IMG/VR virus record: IMGVR_UViG_3300020470_000137
Location: 1-30,227 of that record
Strand: one strand, 5' to 3'
Length of the DNA stretch: 30,227 nucleotides
DNA from: a virus
Of this stretch, positions 12,001 through 20,400 are shown piece by piece. The notes beneath the pieces were generated by a model. It searched no databases. It was not told the origin of the DNA and was given only the letters and a program-made list of their open reading frames with translations. Both the position numbers and the translations under genes were made by a program. Position 1 is the stretch's first letter, and every line of letters starts with the position of its first letter.

Positions 12001-12861
12001 CAAAAGATTTCTATTACTTCTCAAGATAATATTGTAGGGGCTGCTGCAACTGCTATCGTATCAATCGCTGGTACTATATCTTCAGTATCAGTAAGTTATG
12101 GGGGAACAGGATATACCTCTGCTCCTGATGTAATTATTGGTACACCTGTTGGATTGGGAACAACCACCAGAGCATCTGCAACTGCTACTCTTACAGGTGA
12201 TGCAGTTTCTTCTATTACTGTTACTTCTCCTGGCACAGGATACACCATTGCAACTCCTCCTGAAGTTCTTATTGAAGTTCCTTCTTTAACAAGAGAAGTT
12301 AATACCACGGGTAGTTATGAAGGTGACTTTGGAGAGATTATAGGAGTATCAACTACGTCTGTAGGAGTTGCATCCACGGGTGTAGTGTTTGATTTCTATA
12401 TTCCCACTAATTCGGTATTAAGAGATAGTATTATAGCAGGAACTGCGGTTACTATTAGTGGAATTCAAACAGGTTATTATTTCACTGTAAGTAATAGTAA
12501 TATTGGAAGTGGATTAACATCCTTATATCAAAATAATGGTGTTTTAGGTATAGGAACTACCTTTATAGATAATGTGTATGAAGTGGCTGCAGTATCGGTA
12601 GCACAAACTTCCACGCCAGGAATTGCCCTAACATACGTTGCTCAAGTAACAGTTAGTGTAGATTCTTATAATGGTTTAATCAATGCTGGTTTGGGATATA
12701 GTGAATTCTTTGGTAATTACTCATGGGGAAGAATAGATATGGGTGCTAGAAGTTCTCCAGAAGCTTTTACTGCTTATACTAATAATGGTTTTACAGGACT
12801 TTCTACTTCTGCTGTTATCAGTAGAGTAACTCCTTTAAGATCTAAAGATTATTCCTCTTAA
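91..12861 (+). CDS. gp7: Giant baseplate-wedge / fibre protein, gp7-like N-terminus (4256 aa)
   Basis: Virion structural protein, inferred to anchor in the baseplate through its N-terminus and project a long chain of beta-rich modules. Residues ~199-230 (SRSKDFYQAKGTDES..., then FGVLYGEAVEVL) resemble, as I recall it, the block in the C-terminal half of T4 gp7 (SRSYDFYSTKG..., KVLYNEEVEI). The gene also lies directly before gp8, as gene 7 does in T4. T4 gp7 is about 1030 residues, so this protein is four times longer and lacks gp7's N-terminal part. Downstream modules: IGxEIxxY/RRG/HxGG unit (~75-165, related unit 3138-3197); six DHG-type units (~604-3100); G-x-GY repeats (several between ~800 and 2200, and at 3995-4063); a YHYH-like domain (1262-1382); three tandem ~120-aa repeats (2602-2947); two FNG-x-LQ units (3264-3332, 3749-3836); HGL/AFTC units (3451-3640); a C-terminal NYSWGRI block. 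No signal peptide or membrane segment is seen. The ATG at 91 has no Shine-Dalgarno but begins the conserved N-terminal block. The gp7 assignment is moderate; structural protein is near certain. Confidence 0.8.
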   Translation: MISTDIQRVQLQSIVANQLPSFVKDDFPLIADFLKEYYISQEFPGASVDLIQNIDEYLKLESLTNNAQETELGADISYNDTTITVAFDLSKEIFGTYQFPERDGLIQIGNEIILYSEKTKTSFTGCRRGFSGVTSYKSLNNTDQLTFSTSTTAKHKGGDKIVNLSALLFNEFLLKIKNQLSPGFENRTLSSDLNQRLFISRSKDFYQAKGTDESFKMLFGVLYGEAVEVLKPQNFVFRPSDADYRVTKDLVVEAIEGDPSQLLNSTLFQDAYTNYDIDAAYSPISAIEKISYNSKDYYKLSLDFNYAKDIPLQGSIYGEFTVHPNTKVITPVAIGASVIDVDSTIGFPDSGELAVGSGILTYRSKSINQFYGVGVANTTDIGTTSSVESKADIRLNVNAYGYVGIGTTTKVTVKIGSVLAEPVIQNDTYYYSVNDKAKVQSLGITTSGPKVDNWFYNVATQYDVKSITLVDSSDFTYTIETYTENNFRLGDTVTVTDSVGNNKDSIVNEVINDFNFSIRGQGSLSSIKSVQRNLTRAKVDVALKDYYYIDNYFANIQNTYIDFDRNVLVASPSIPNYFNGPLDFYDKKVTLTGSYSGDTFTVLDVNDHGYYTGDAVYYNSFDIISEDFLGNESISVSKFPEINPGIFFVKRVNKNQFQLATSPSNINNNSFVSVSGIVTSNTIQYIDYFDKKVDNQLLLKEIKEPDNESGSYITEPGSRTGILVNGVEILNYKSKDTVYYGPLQKINVSAEGKDYDILNPPLINIEDTVGSGATAIAAIRGNLNAIDIVDPGFDYVSDPIITITGGNGVGAEAFANTILATHDVSFNAFGVKDSDSARINLDADTIGFSTYHKFRNGEKVIYKPDGGSLVTGLTTDAVYYVHTVGVSTVKLYKTQDQAISAGIETVSLTAYGTGIQRLQSFDKKKVLSNIIIKNSGTGYENKKRTILSSTGINTALNQIHIDDHGYQSEEIIQYSYDKDRISGINSNTQYLVTKVDNNSFKLSSVGVGTTAKSFYYDNKEYINFTVAGLGTGTHSFNYEPITVDLSGEIGVATVSGQDFRAKIQPLFRGYIDSVQITNSGNSYGSDEILNYDRQPLVTTKTGTGAQVTPVINNGKLVDVLVVNEGFGYNSPPSLELETDGAGKYAELVPVLKDGQLKSVRIHNAGIGYTNRVIVDVTPSGSNAKFKVDIKNWTVNLFEKSFDIISSDDGILDEAENKDLGIQYTHLYAPRKLRESLYVRNQNNDIKYGLLDLERVDGQEVSASYHSPIIGWAYDGNPIYGPYGYTTPTGGAVRAMESGYKPVTSDTRPSLSNFHQGFFVEDFVFDNAGDLDEYNGRFCVTPDYPNGVYAYFATINPGNVESSGPFNKYKIPQFPYLIGNSFQSKPNSFNYVKSNNQTDYDLNSSKWFRNTTPYALTKNNASYDFLVQPNKKKTPIVDIKVTSSGQIDNVGILTGGNNYQVGEKILFEPLRGSQTAKAKIKEVEGKEVTTISVATSSITNLEIAPYDSNGTFVAISTLPHDFVNKNLVSLSGFNTSISSLEGSFNIGVRTETLNLTGGVSTTGVTGLVTYFGVSGSLNSDLLSIGVNDTLGIGTEDVKVLSVDRKNYRLRVLRAQNNTVSLAHTATSVITEDSRKFTYESSPQDDVTFELNKEIYFEPKEALGVGTITGVGIGTTISFSNPGAGLTQIYIQTESIFLPDHELNTGDVLTYYNNGGDSIGVSTDGHTAFTLPNKSTLYVGKISNDLIGISTFKVGIGTTGTFVGVAATTETRGLLKFTGFGTGVYHSFETNKDNVVTAEVTKNIVTVATGATHALLLDDNVTVNVQPGIITSVTVKYNDFNRRIVFDPKDFASGDVDVTNNTISISDHQLNNGDKVIYTASTAAGGLENNKIYYIFKQSKNKVKLCLTRHQALQFTPEVVDITSAAAGTLSPINPPLDVYNNNTVNFNLSDSSLGSKVGVSSVAAFDFNLYSDSNYAHIFKSTSLDDKFEVTKTGTVGVSTDAELSLVVSEGLPSVLYYKFTPIDSDNLPENKKGIVIDKEVDNYSTLNLKESIYTGEFVVTGTGVTTIFTYNTIQTPERSSYSSAEAKIKYSTDSTRAYGGIAKVDLTYKGNNYTEIVGVSSIKSGIGTKAVLEPSSTSIGEIISTNIEDIGFDYPSDNTLRPVLNLPEVLQIESLTSFESIGISSVGKNYTIAPNLVVIDGFTGAQVKDVDIEYEIGDSTVTILKNTFGMNPVTPTIIPTANVNGIGINTISYNMSTKEVTVAINTSFSSASDVPFVVGDKVLIENVSVGLGTTGTGYNSLNYGYSLFELTKTHFPLGGNVGVVTYSLDGYIEDNIFPGNFDALNSAGIIVPEKYFPQFDIALKTNDFLDGEKVTSGNIVGNVENWNNRIELLKVSTDSEFDIGDVIVGETSHTQGKVTSKIDFNAEIKLEAGSVVKKGWTRDTGFFNNNLERLPDNNYYQNFSYSLKSKVDYDTWNEPVYNLNHPTGFLKFSDLQVESTDDTSSSVSADEADLFVFIDSERVVDINCYSAFDLVTENSLSISDTQTVSDEVFFNSRVLTDYFESVGNRALVIDDFSSEFNSDPRGTKFSTIDTFDLDQRSVKYVTLIKDATFTGERQVVMVSLLNDGTRMYVNNYGKEGTVSDLGWFDGNISGTEGELLFYPTKFANNNYNVSAISFGVLGISTAGIGTTTLGSSVDIKSSTASVPANTTTTVVGIASTYRSSKIIVQISGDDGNFEYDELNVIHNGTTVDLMEYSQLTTHSVDEYGAEVGLGTYAADMSDGDINIDFIPTAGIACTVNTLRISIASTLSTGVGTQYLGSGDQDLGFLNSSYTHIASAGSPLAHKIAEYGINNTSEVDDNNAAYYVISVEDTANEEYEMIEVIVVNDSSEAYITEYGNVTTNEGAVYSGLGTVGAAVSTTTSHTQLFYTPNAGIGVSVRVFQAALQIAAENSDIDSVDGIDLGTAEINGGYGVYEGTEIDVKRAFNLQHKQKNIFSRTFDASDSTIVNVTDNTVTIPDHFFVTGEEITYAQGGTPISIASTTISGIGVTTLLPSNLFLVKVDNQTVKFAKTAQDALKEVPNILEFSAVGVGAAHTIFARNQNTKCLIAIDNAIQSPLVSTAVTTGITSEIGIAQRVVSVSGVTSFFGGDLIKINDEIMKVNTVGYGTTNAILVERPWMGTNLGIHTENSLVTKVDGDYHIVNNQINFITAPQGPVPIGSTTNAPDDRYWVGITTHSTFQGRSFMRSGIEDSSKRTYETNYLFDDISHEFNGISTAYTLKVNGENVAGFSTDNGVVLINGVFQGPTGDLLQSQDYSFVEGNTGISSIVFAGVAASVASDPQSGSIPVGGMIVSVGSTEGLGYQPLVAAGGTAVVSAAGTVSSISIGNSGSGYRVGVQTTVNVAIQTGTNITPLLIGIGTAAITNGHITGIAITNNQVIYVPRSISDVGYSSVTGVTTVTTSTSHGLLVGQEVKLSGIAFTCDYLPAVGVQSAVYTASTGIMTVTTSTAHGLSVSGKASDVILTGLAFTCALDNGSALHLYPRTTDPAYGGTQVTGVASVTQFTINAGISTVPTFYVSGGTIQPALIAPRSTNNSSSGADPAFQGSTVLTIIDNTSFTINSGVSTRAHFYARGGRVDRAMDVVIDEPLSYSDMPLIYSSDSPGGASVGVGTQATVNVVVGQGSSVVSFEVLNEGYAYANDQVLTVAIGGTTGIPTDTTKTFREFQITVEDIISDEFSAWHFGNLEVLDKIESEFDGTTRSFTLKKDKDPVTIRAAEGSDIDVQSTLLVFLNDILQVPGDGYTLSGGSVLTFASAPRGPQVEGSFKGDTCKILFYKGTGDQDVIFNDVRKTVKTGDMLTIRHNKELCARSIEQDARLVEDVVATNIVDTNAYAGMGINGSPDCERPVTWCKQTADKVVNGQVISKSREEDNAAVNPTTVIIQSVGVGSTVIYTESLKPFFDPENENQGNVKTQKISITSQDNIVGAAATAIVSIAGTISSVSVSYGGTGYTSAPDVIIGTPVGLGTTTRASATATLTGDAVSSITVTSPGTGYTIATPPEVLIEVPSLTREVNTTGSYEGDFGEIIGVSTTSVGVASTGVVFDFYIPTNSVLRDSIIAGTAVTISGIQTGYYFTVSNSNIGSGLTSLYQNNGVLGIGTTFIDNVYEVAAVSVAQTSTPGIALTYVAQVTVSVDSYNGLINAGLGYSEFFGNYSWGRIDMGARSSPEAFTAYTNNGFTGLSTSAVISRVTPLRSKDYSS
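685..780 (+). other. gp7-like core motif in the giant protein
   Basis: Residues 199-230 encode SRSKDFYQAKGTDESFKM followed by LFGVLYGEAVEVL. The layout (SRS-x-DFY-x-x-KG, then SFKMLFGVLY, then acidic/hydrophobic VEVL) is the one I remember in T4 gp7 and in wedge proteins of other contractile-tailed phages. It is the main evidence that the fibre-like 4256-aa protein is rooted in the baseplate. A profile comparison has not been made. Confidence 0.6.
3874..4236 (+). other. YHYH-like domain within the giant protein
   Basis: Residues 1262-1382 show the order of elements typical of the YHYH domain family: SPIIGWAYDGNPIYGPYGY (1266-1284), then DLDEYNGRFCVTPDYPNG (1329-1346), then VYAYFATI (1347-1354), then FPYLIGNSF (1373-1381). 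The namesake Y-H-Y-H tetrad reads Y-A-Y-F here, so both histidines are lost while the GWAYDGNPIYGPYG signature is intact. The family's biochemical role is not established. In a virion protein it is more likely a structural or surface-binding module than an enzyme. Confidence 0.75.
7894..8931 (+). repeat. Three tandem ~120-aa divergent protein repeats
   Basis: Residues ~2602-2680, 2723-2807 and 2864-2947 of the giant protein share one pattern. A strand with V/I alternation (KYVTLIKD, KIIVQISGDD, YYVISVED) is followed by YE/YD-x-x-E and an NDGT/HNGT/NDSS turn. Then come a Y-x-x-x-YG or EYG element and a G-rich loop, and each ends with a strand of the type LLFYPT, IDFIPTAG or LFYTPNAG. The third unit contains EVIVVNDSSEAYITEYG. 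The repeats are clear in protein but have diverged in DNA. They look like stacked beta-sandwich modules of a fibre. Confidence 0.6.
10441..11010 (+). repeat. HGL / AFTC beta modules in the giant protein
   Basis: Residues ~3451-3640 contain two units starting TVTTSTSHGLLVGQEVKLSG and TVTTSTAHGLSVSGKAS, each followed by GIAFTC or GLAFTC. Each continues with a Phe-rich strand (TQFTINAGIST, TSFTINSGVST), and they end YVSGG and YARGG. A unit of the same type occurs in the last gene of the window (29281-29526). The second copy seems partly embedded in the first, as if by nested duplication. Confidence 0.6.
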
Positions 12862-12868
12862 CAATCTT

Positions 12869-12880
12869 AATAAATAAATA
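12869..12880 (+). promoter_or_regulatory. Overlapping AATAAATA boxes before gp8 (weak late-promoter candidate)
   Basis: Two overlapping matches to the T4-type late promoter element (NATAAATA) lie at 12869-12876 and 12873-12880 in the 32-base gap between the giant gene and gp8. They end only 13-17 bases before the gp8 ATG. Initiation a few bases downstream of the box would leave almost no leader, and no Shine-Dalgarno sequence is visible. The match may simply reflect AT-rich spacer DNA. Confidence 0.3.
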
Positions 12881-12893
12881 AAAACTCTGTCCA

Positions 12894-14447
12894 ATGGCTG
12901 CAATTATAACTGATCAACTGCGTATATTAAATACTAAGGATTTTGTAGCAAGCGTAGCTTCAACAACAAATTCTTATTATACTTGGATTGGGTTGCCTAA
13001 TCCTACCCAAGTAGATTCTGATTGGAATGTGACTCCCCCCGATCCGAAAGATAGTTTCGATGAGGAAGACAATTATTGGGATACAATGATTGCTCTGAAG
13101 AAAATAACTACATCAGATGTGAAGCAAGTGGTGAGTAAGAATACTTGGACATCAGGTATTACTTATGATATGTACAGAGGTGATATTACTTCGACCAACT
13201 TATCAAAACCTTCTAATGCTACCAATTTATATGATGCTAATTACTTTGTAATGAATTCTGATTACAAAGTTTATATTTGCTTACAAAATGGTACGGATCC
13301 TGATAATCCAGATGGCAGAGCATCTTTGGATGAACCAACATTTACTGATTTAGAACCAAGGGCAGCTGGTACTAGTGGCGATGGTTATATTTGGAAATAT
13401 CTTTATACAATTAAACCTGGTGATATCATAAAGTTTGATTCTACAGACTTTATGCCTGTTCCTAAGGATTGGTCTACTAATGCTGCTGATGCGGCAGTGA
13501 GAGATAATGCATCCACTAGTGGTCAACTTAAAATTGTTACTATCACTAATAGAGGAGTTGGATTAGGAACAGCAAATCAAACTTATACTAAAGTTCCTAT
13601 TAAAGGAGATGGAACTGGTGCTGAAGCTACTGTTGTTATTAATAGCAATTCAAAAGTTGAGTCAGTTACTGTTTCCAAGGGTGGTTCTGGATATAGTTTT
13701 GGAACTTTAGATTTGGATGCAGGAGGAGTTCCTGCAGGTTCTACTGATCCTGTATTTAATGTTATTATCCCACCTCAGGGAGGACATGGATCTGATATAT
13801 ATCGGGAATTAGGAGCCAAAAACGCTCTTCTTTATTCAAGGATTGAAAATGATACAGAGAATCCTGATTTCATAACAGGAAATCAATTTGGACGTATTGG
13901 TATAGTTCAAAATCCTAAAGCATATGGTACGAGTACAAATTTAGAATTAGATAAAGCAAGTGCTGTTTACGCACTTAAACTAACAGGAGCTGGATCTAGT
14001 ACTGCTACATTTAATGCAGATGCATTTATTACTCAAACTGTTGGTTTAGGATCTACTGCTATCGGAAGAGTTATTTCTTATGATCAAAATACTCAAGTTT
14101 TGAAATATTGGCAAGATAGAACAACTGCTGGATTTAATACTAATGGTACTCAAAATTCAGATCCAGAATATGGATTTACTCTCAACAGATTTAGTTCTAC
14201 TACCCATACTGGTGGGTCGTTAAATATTATTGGAGGATCTGCTACTTTAGCAATCCAAAGTTCATTTACAGGTGTATCTACTGTAATAAATAGTAAGACG
14301 TATTATCTTGGACAGTCATTCACCAAAGGAGTGGCAAATCCAGAAGTTAGAAAATATTCTGGCAATATTATTTACGTTGATAATAGACCAGCAATCACTA
14401 GGTCTACCAACCAAAAAGAAGATATCAAAGTCATTTTGCAATTCTAA
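12894..14447 (+). CDS. gp8: Baseplate wedge subunit gp8 (517 aa, with an internal module)
   Basis: gp8 is a subunit of the baseplate wedge that sits against gp7 and links to neighbouring wedge and fibre proteins. The N-terminal part carries family landmarks also present in T4 gp8: YWDTMIALKKI (61-71), the YDMYRGD block (91-97), YKVYICLQN (124-132) and GDGYIWKYLYTI (162-173). The C-terminus has IIYVDNRPAITRSTNQKEDI (492-511), then KVILQF, which is also typical. T4 gp8 is about 334 residues; much of the excess is a segment around 212-292. That segment carries the G-x-G-Y type repeat (KIVTITNRGVGLG..., VESVTVSKGGSGYSFG) seen in the giant proteins. The gene follows the gp7-like gene by 32 bases and is 6 bases ahead of the next gene. 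No Shine-Dalgarno sequence is evident at the ATG. Assignment is strong; the idea that residues 212-292 are an insertion is an inference from length and repeat type. Confidence 0.88.
   Translation: MAAIITDQLRILNTKDFVASVASTTNSYYTWIGLPNPTQVDSDWNVTPPDPKDSFDEEDNYWDTMIALKKITTSDVKQVVSKNTWTSGITYDMYRGDITSTNLSKPSNATNLYDANYFVMNSDYKVYICLQNGTDPDNPDGRASLDEPTFTDLEPRAAGTSGDGYIWKYLYTIKPGDIIKFDSTDFMPVPKDWSTNAADAAVRDNASTSGQLKIVTITNRGVGLGTANQTYTKVPIKGDGTGAEATVVINSNSKVESVTVSKGGSGYSFGTLDLDAGGVPAGSTDPVFNVIIPPQGGHGSDIYRELGAKNALLYSRIENDTENPDFITGNQFGRIGIVQNPKAYGTSTNLELDKASAVYALKLTGAGSSTATFNADAFITQTVGLGSTAIGRVISYDQNTQVLKYWQDRTTAGFNTNGTQNSDPEYGFTLNRFSSTTHTGGSLNIIGGSATLAIQSSFTGVSTVINSKTYYLGQSFTKGVANPEVRKYSGNIIYVDNRPAITRSTNQKEDIKVILQF
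13527..13769 (+). repeat. G-x-GY beta repeats inserted in gp8
   Basis: Residues ~212-292 of gp8 hold two copies of the pattern 'strand ending TIT/TV, then NRGVGLG or KGGSGY, then a strand with a V or L pair' (TITNRGVGLG and VTVSKGGSGYSFG), separated by GDGTGAEATVVI. The same layout recurs in the giant protein, gp14, the DUF4815-type protein and the last gene. It is not part of gp8 as I know it from T4. Confidence 0.55.
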
Positions 14448-14453
14448 AGAATT

Positions 14454-17400
14454 ATGTCTCAGGAAACCAATCTAAACGTAGCTCCCTACTTTGACGATTT
14501 TAATGCAAATAATGACTATTATAAGGTACTATTTAAACCTGCTTATCCAGTTCAAGCAAGGGAGTTAAATAATCTCCAATCAATATTACAAAATCAGGTT
14601 GAAAAACTAGGGCAACATTTTTTTAAAGATGGTGCGAAAGTAATTCCTGGTAATACATCTTTTAACACGTCATATTATGCAATTGAATTAGAAGATAAGT
14701 ATTTGGGTATACCTTTGTCTGATTATATTAATCAAGTGAAGGGATCAAAAATTACAGGATTGACTTCTGGTGTTACAGCTATCGTTGATAAAGTTCTTTT
14801 ATCTAGAAATTCAGAAAAGGGAAGATATACTTTATATGTTAATTACGTAGGATCAAATTCTGCAGATAATTCTTCATTAACATTTTTAGATAATGAGTTA
14901 TTAAGTTCAAATGAAGATATCTTATCTGCTAACACAATTATTCCGCCAGGAGAAGCATTTGCGTCTACGGGAGTAAGTGGTGCTAATTCTATTGGATCCT
15001 CATTCTCTATTTCCAATGGAATATATTTTGCACGAGGAAATTTTGTTACTGTTCAGGATGAAACTATTCTTCTAGATCAATATTCAAATACACCTAGTTA
15101 TAGGATAGGACTATTTTTAAATGAGCAAATAATTAACTCTGATATTGATCCCAGTCTCAATGATAATGCAAGAGGATTTACTAACTATGCAGCTCCAGGT
15201 GCGGATAGATTTAAGATTACAACTTCATTATTTAAAAAAGCTTTAGATGATTATGATGATAATAATTTTATTGAACTGGCAACTATTGAAAATGGTGTAT
15301 TAAAATCCCAAAAAGAATCAACAGAGTATAATATCCTTCAAGATGAACTAGCAAGAAGAACCTATGAAGAATCGGGTGATTATTACATCAAACCATTTAA
15401 TACTTCCCTTAAAGAATCTTTAAATAATTATAAGGGAAATAATGGTATATTTAATGCAAATCAAACTACCTATAGTGGAGGTGTTCCTTCAGATGATTTA
15501 GCATTATATAATATTTCTCCAGGTAAGGCATATGTAAAAGGATATGAGATAGAGAAAATTAGTTCTACATATTTGGATGTTAAAAAACCAAGAACTACAA
15601 AATCACTAGAAGATCAAGGTATTGATTATCATACTGGATCTACCATAAAATTAAATAGATTTTATGGATCCCCTAAAATTGGTATTGGTAACACTTATGT
15701 CCTAAGTTTAAGAGATAAAAGAGTTGGTGCGGCTGCTACTCTCCCTGCAGGTAAAGAAATTGGAGTAGCAAGAGTATATGATGTTGATTTAGAATCAGGA
15801 TCATATGATAGAGCTAATTCAAATACTAATGAGTGGGACTTAATTCTTTATGATGTTCAAACAGTTACTGAAATTACTTTAAATGAACCAATAACATTAG
15901 CAGTACCTACTCATATCAAGGGTAAGTATAGTGGAGCTACAGCATTTTTGAAAGATGCTGCAACTAACACTACTTCTTTATCTGTATATGAGGTAGAAGG
16001 TGAGTTTGTACAAGATGAAAACTTTGTTATAGATGGTGTAGAAAATACAAGAGTTGCTATTGCAGTAACAACATTTGGTATTTCAGATATTAAATCAGTA
16101 TTTGGAAATACTAATGGTTCTAATATGAATACTGTTGGTGCAGCACAGACATTCTCAGCTGACACTATTCAAACTCCTATTACAAATATAGGGGTAGCAA
16201 CTATAACTCCTCATCGATATGATTCTGGTCTTTCAGGATATCCTAGTGGATCTATTAGTACAGTAAGAAGCACCAATCCACTATTTCCAGGAGATATTAA
16301 AGTTGGAAATATTCTTCAATTTAGTCCTTCTCAAACCAGTGAATTTAATGATCCAATCCTTGCCAGTGTAGTTAGTGTTGGCACAACTCATGTTGTAATG
16401 ACAGGGGTTCATACTGTTAGTGGTGTGGCTGATGGTAAATTACCTGATGCAATAACTCAAGTCTCTGATCTAAAAGTAGTAGGAACAGATTTATTAAAAT
16501 CCGATGATAATTCCTTCTATACTATTTTACCAAAAAGAAATATAGAAAATGTAGATTTAACAGATGCTTCTTTAACAATCAGAAAATCTCAAAGTGTTCG
16601 TATAGTTGGTAACCAACTTTCGGAAGCAGTATCTTCTGGTAGTAATCAAACATTTTTACCATTCACTCCTGAAAGGTATTCTCTAATTAAAAGTGATGGA
16701 ACTACTGAAACTTTAACAAGTGATAAAGTTCAATTTAATTCAGGGTCTACTGAAGTAAATATTTTTGGATTAAGCACTGGTACAGATGATGCTACTTTAA
16801 TTACTACTATTAAGAAATTAAAACCAAAATCCAAGAAAAAAATAAGAAATAGAGTTAATAGTATTATTGTAGATAAATCTACAGAATCAGCTTCTGGAAT
16901 TGGATCTACTACCTTAAATGATGGTTTGACATTTGGTAACTATCCATTTGGAACTAGGGTTCAGGATGATAGAATATCTCTTAATGTAGCAGATCTTATA
17001 GAGATTCAAGGAATTTATGAGTCGGTTGATACAGGTAATCCATCAGCACCTAGTGTTGTTATATCTGCTCTTACAGGACCAACAGGTAAAACTTCCGATT
17101 TGATTATAGGAGAACAATTCAAAGGTAAAACTACGAATTCTTGTGCTATTGTTGCTGAAAGAATTTCCGATTCTAAGATAACATTTATTCCTAAAAATGA
17201 TTTAAACTTTAAAGAGGGTGAAGTTATCCGTTTTGAAGAATCTAAAATAGAAGGAGTTGTTACTACATTAGACACAACCGATTTCAATATTACTTCCAAT
17301 TTCACCACTGATAATGGACAAAATCAATCTTTCTATAATTACCCTACAATTAATAGAAAAACGGATGTAGAAGCTCCTGAGAAGAGATTAAAAATTTATT

Positions 17401-20400
17401 TCTCCAATGGATATTATGAATCAACGGATGATGGGGATATTACCACCATAGATTCTTATTCGTCATTTGATTATGGTACGCAAATTCCATTAGTGAATGG
17501 TGTCAGAAATACTGATTTAATTGATATTAGACCTAGAGTTTCTGATTATACTGTAGCGGTTGATACCAGATCTCCTCTTGAATTTTTTGGAAGAGAGTTT
17601 AATGCCTCTGGAAATTCAGCAGCAAATATTTTAGCTTCTGATGAAACTATTGTAATAGATTTCTCTTGGTATCTAGGAAGAATTGATTGTATCTATGTAA
17701 CTAAAGATGGTAGTTTCCAAGTTAATTATGGAACTCCTTCAGAAAATCCTCAAATACCTACTGGTGTTGATGATGCCTTAAAGATAGCAACTGCTTATCT
17801 ACCACCATATCTTTTTAATGTTGAAGATGCTTCTATAAACTTCTTTGATTATAAGAGATATAAAATGTCGGATATTAATAGACTTGAGAACCGAATCAAG
17901 TCTCTTGAATATTATACATCTCTTTCATTACTAGAAACTAATACAGCAAGTCTATTTCTTCCTGATTCTGCAGGATTGAATAGATTTAAAGCTGGATTCT
18001 TTGTAGATAATTTTACATCTTTCCTCGCACAGTCTCAACTTGTAGATTATAAAAATAGTATTGATATAAGTAACAACGAATTAAGACCAAGGCACTATAC
18101 AACAGGAGTTGACTTAGAATTAGGCCCTGTAGAAGGAGTAAATCCTGCTGCTGACAAAGCGTTTATTAATCCTCAAGGAAATAATATTAAAAGAACAGGA
18201 GACATAATTACTTTAAATTATAATGAAGTTGAATGGTTTAAACAAACTGCTGCTACTAGAAGTGAAAGCGTAACTCCATTTATTTTAACATTCTGGACTG
18301 GAACAGTTGAACTTACTCCTGCTTCAGATAACTGGTTGGATACTCAAAGATTAGACGCAAATGTAATTAATGTTGAAGGCAATTTTGCTGAAGAGATGGC
18401 AATTGCTAGTAGAGATTTTGGTGTAGATCCTCAAACAGGATTTGCGGCTACTGTATGGAATTCATGGGAAACATTATGGGGAGGTACTACATTAATTGGT
18501 ACAGGATCTCAAACTAACGTTAACTTCTTAAGTTGGGCATCTCAAGGAGTGAGAAGAGAGTTAGTGGAACAGTTTACTGTTGATACTTTTAGAAGAGATG
18601 AAGGTCAACTTAGAACGGGAACAAGAGTTCGTGTAACGGAACAACTAGATCAAACATCTCAAGGAGATAGGTTAGTAAGTAGAGATTTGATTACCTTTAT
18701 GAGATCTCGAAATGTTCAATTTGTCGCAAAAAGAGTAAAACCAAATACTCAGCTGTATGGTTTCTTTGATGGTGTTGATGTAACCAAATATTGTGTTCCA
18801 AAACTATTAGAAATTGCTATGGTTTCGGGAACTTTCCAAGTAGGAGAAACTGTAACAGGCACTACAAGACCCATTGGTTCTTTACCTGTTCAAAATTCTA
18901 ATTCTCCTGAAATTACATTTAGAGTTGCTGTTTCTAATCATTTAGAGGGGCCATATAATGCACCAACAAAGAGATATGGAGTTAGTCCTTATTCTACTAA
19001 GTTGGTTCCTGCGTCATACTCTTCTACTTCTACAACATTAAATATTGATACTTTCTCATTATCCAATCAACCTCAAGGATCCTATTTTGGATGGGTAGAA
19101 GAAGATATGATTTTAGTAGGAGAAACTAGTGGAGCATTAGCAACTATTTCTAATGTAAGATTAATATCTGATATCTCCTCTAATTTATTAGGAAGTTTTT
19201 GGATTCCTGATCCAAATATGACATCTTCTCCTCGATTTGAAACTGGAGATAGAACTCTTAGATTTATTAATAATGAGACTAATGATAGAGATAATGCTAC
19301 CACCCTAGCGGAACAAGGATTTAGTTCTACAGGAATATTAGAGGTGGTTCAAGAGGATATTATCTCTGTGAGAAATGCTGTTCGTGTTTCAGAAGCACTT
19401 CAAGAAGAAAGAACAATAAATGAAACTTTCCAAGAGTTTACTTTAGATAACTCATTTGAAAGAAATCGCACGATGTGGGTTGATCCTTTAGCTCAATCCT
19501 TTACCGTAGAAGATAATGAAGGAGTTTTCTTAACTAGTTGTGATGTATTTTTTGCAACTAAGGATGACACGGAACTCCCTGTAACAATGCAGTTGAGAAC
19601 AATGCAAGGTGGTCAACCCACTACTAGGGTTATTCCATTTTCAGAAGTTTCATTAGATCCTAATCAAGTTGCTGTTTCATCTAATGGATCTTTAGCCACA
19701 ACATTTACATTTAAATCACCAGTTTATCTAGAAGGTGGAATTGATTACTGCGTAGTGCTTCTTTCTGAGTCGGCAAAATATGGTGTTTATATATCCAGAG
19801 TAGGAGAGACTGATTTACTCACTGAAACATTTATTTCTACTCAACCTTATCTTGGATCTCTATTTAAATCACAAAATGCTTCTACATGGGAACCTAGTCA
19901 ATGGGAAGATTTAAAATTTACTCTTTATAGAGCAGATTTTGCAAGCACTGGTTCTTTAGAACTTTACAGTCCTGAACTCACTAAGGGTAATAAGCAAATT
20001 GCTACTTTACTTCCCAATCCACTTAATCTTAGTTCTAGACAATTAAGAGTGGGTATTGGTTCTACATTAAATGATAGTGATCTTAAATTTGGATATACTA
20101 TCAAACAACGTGGTAGTAATGCAACTGGTACTTATGTAAACAATGCGGGAATTGCTACAGGAACTCTTAATATAATCAATGCGGGTATTGGACTTACTCC
20201 TTTAGCAGCTGGATACGTATTTACGGATGTTCCATTAACGAATGTTACTTCTAGTGGAGGTAATGCAACGGCAGATATTACAGTTAGCAATGGTGTTGCA
20301 GTAGCTGCTACAATTGCAACTGGGGGTGATGGATATGTAGCAGGTGATGTACTAGGAATTGCGACTATTGGTAATAATTCATTAGGATCTAATGTTAGAT

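Noticed and set aside
11692-12308. Antisense open frames of 70-110 codons opposite the giant gene (also at 1975-2178, 4778-4966, 8977-9186, 17015-17308)
   Set aside because: They lie fully inside strongly supported + strand genes, have no ribosome binding site or family motif, and their composition mirrors the sense codons.
91-12861. Giant gene as several genes joined by sequencing error
   Set aside because: The frame is continuous with even composition, no internal intergenic-like stretch, and recurring modules across the whole length, all in one frame.
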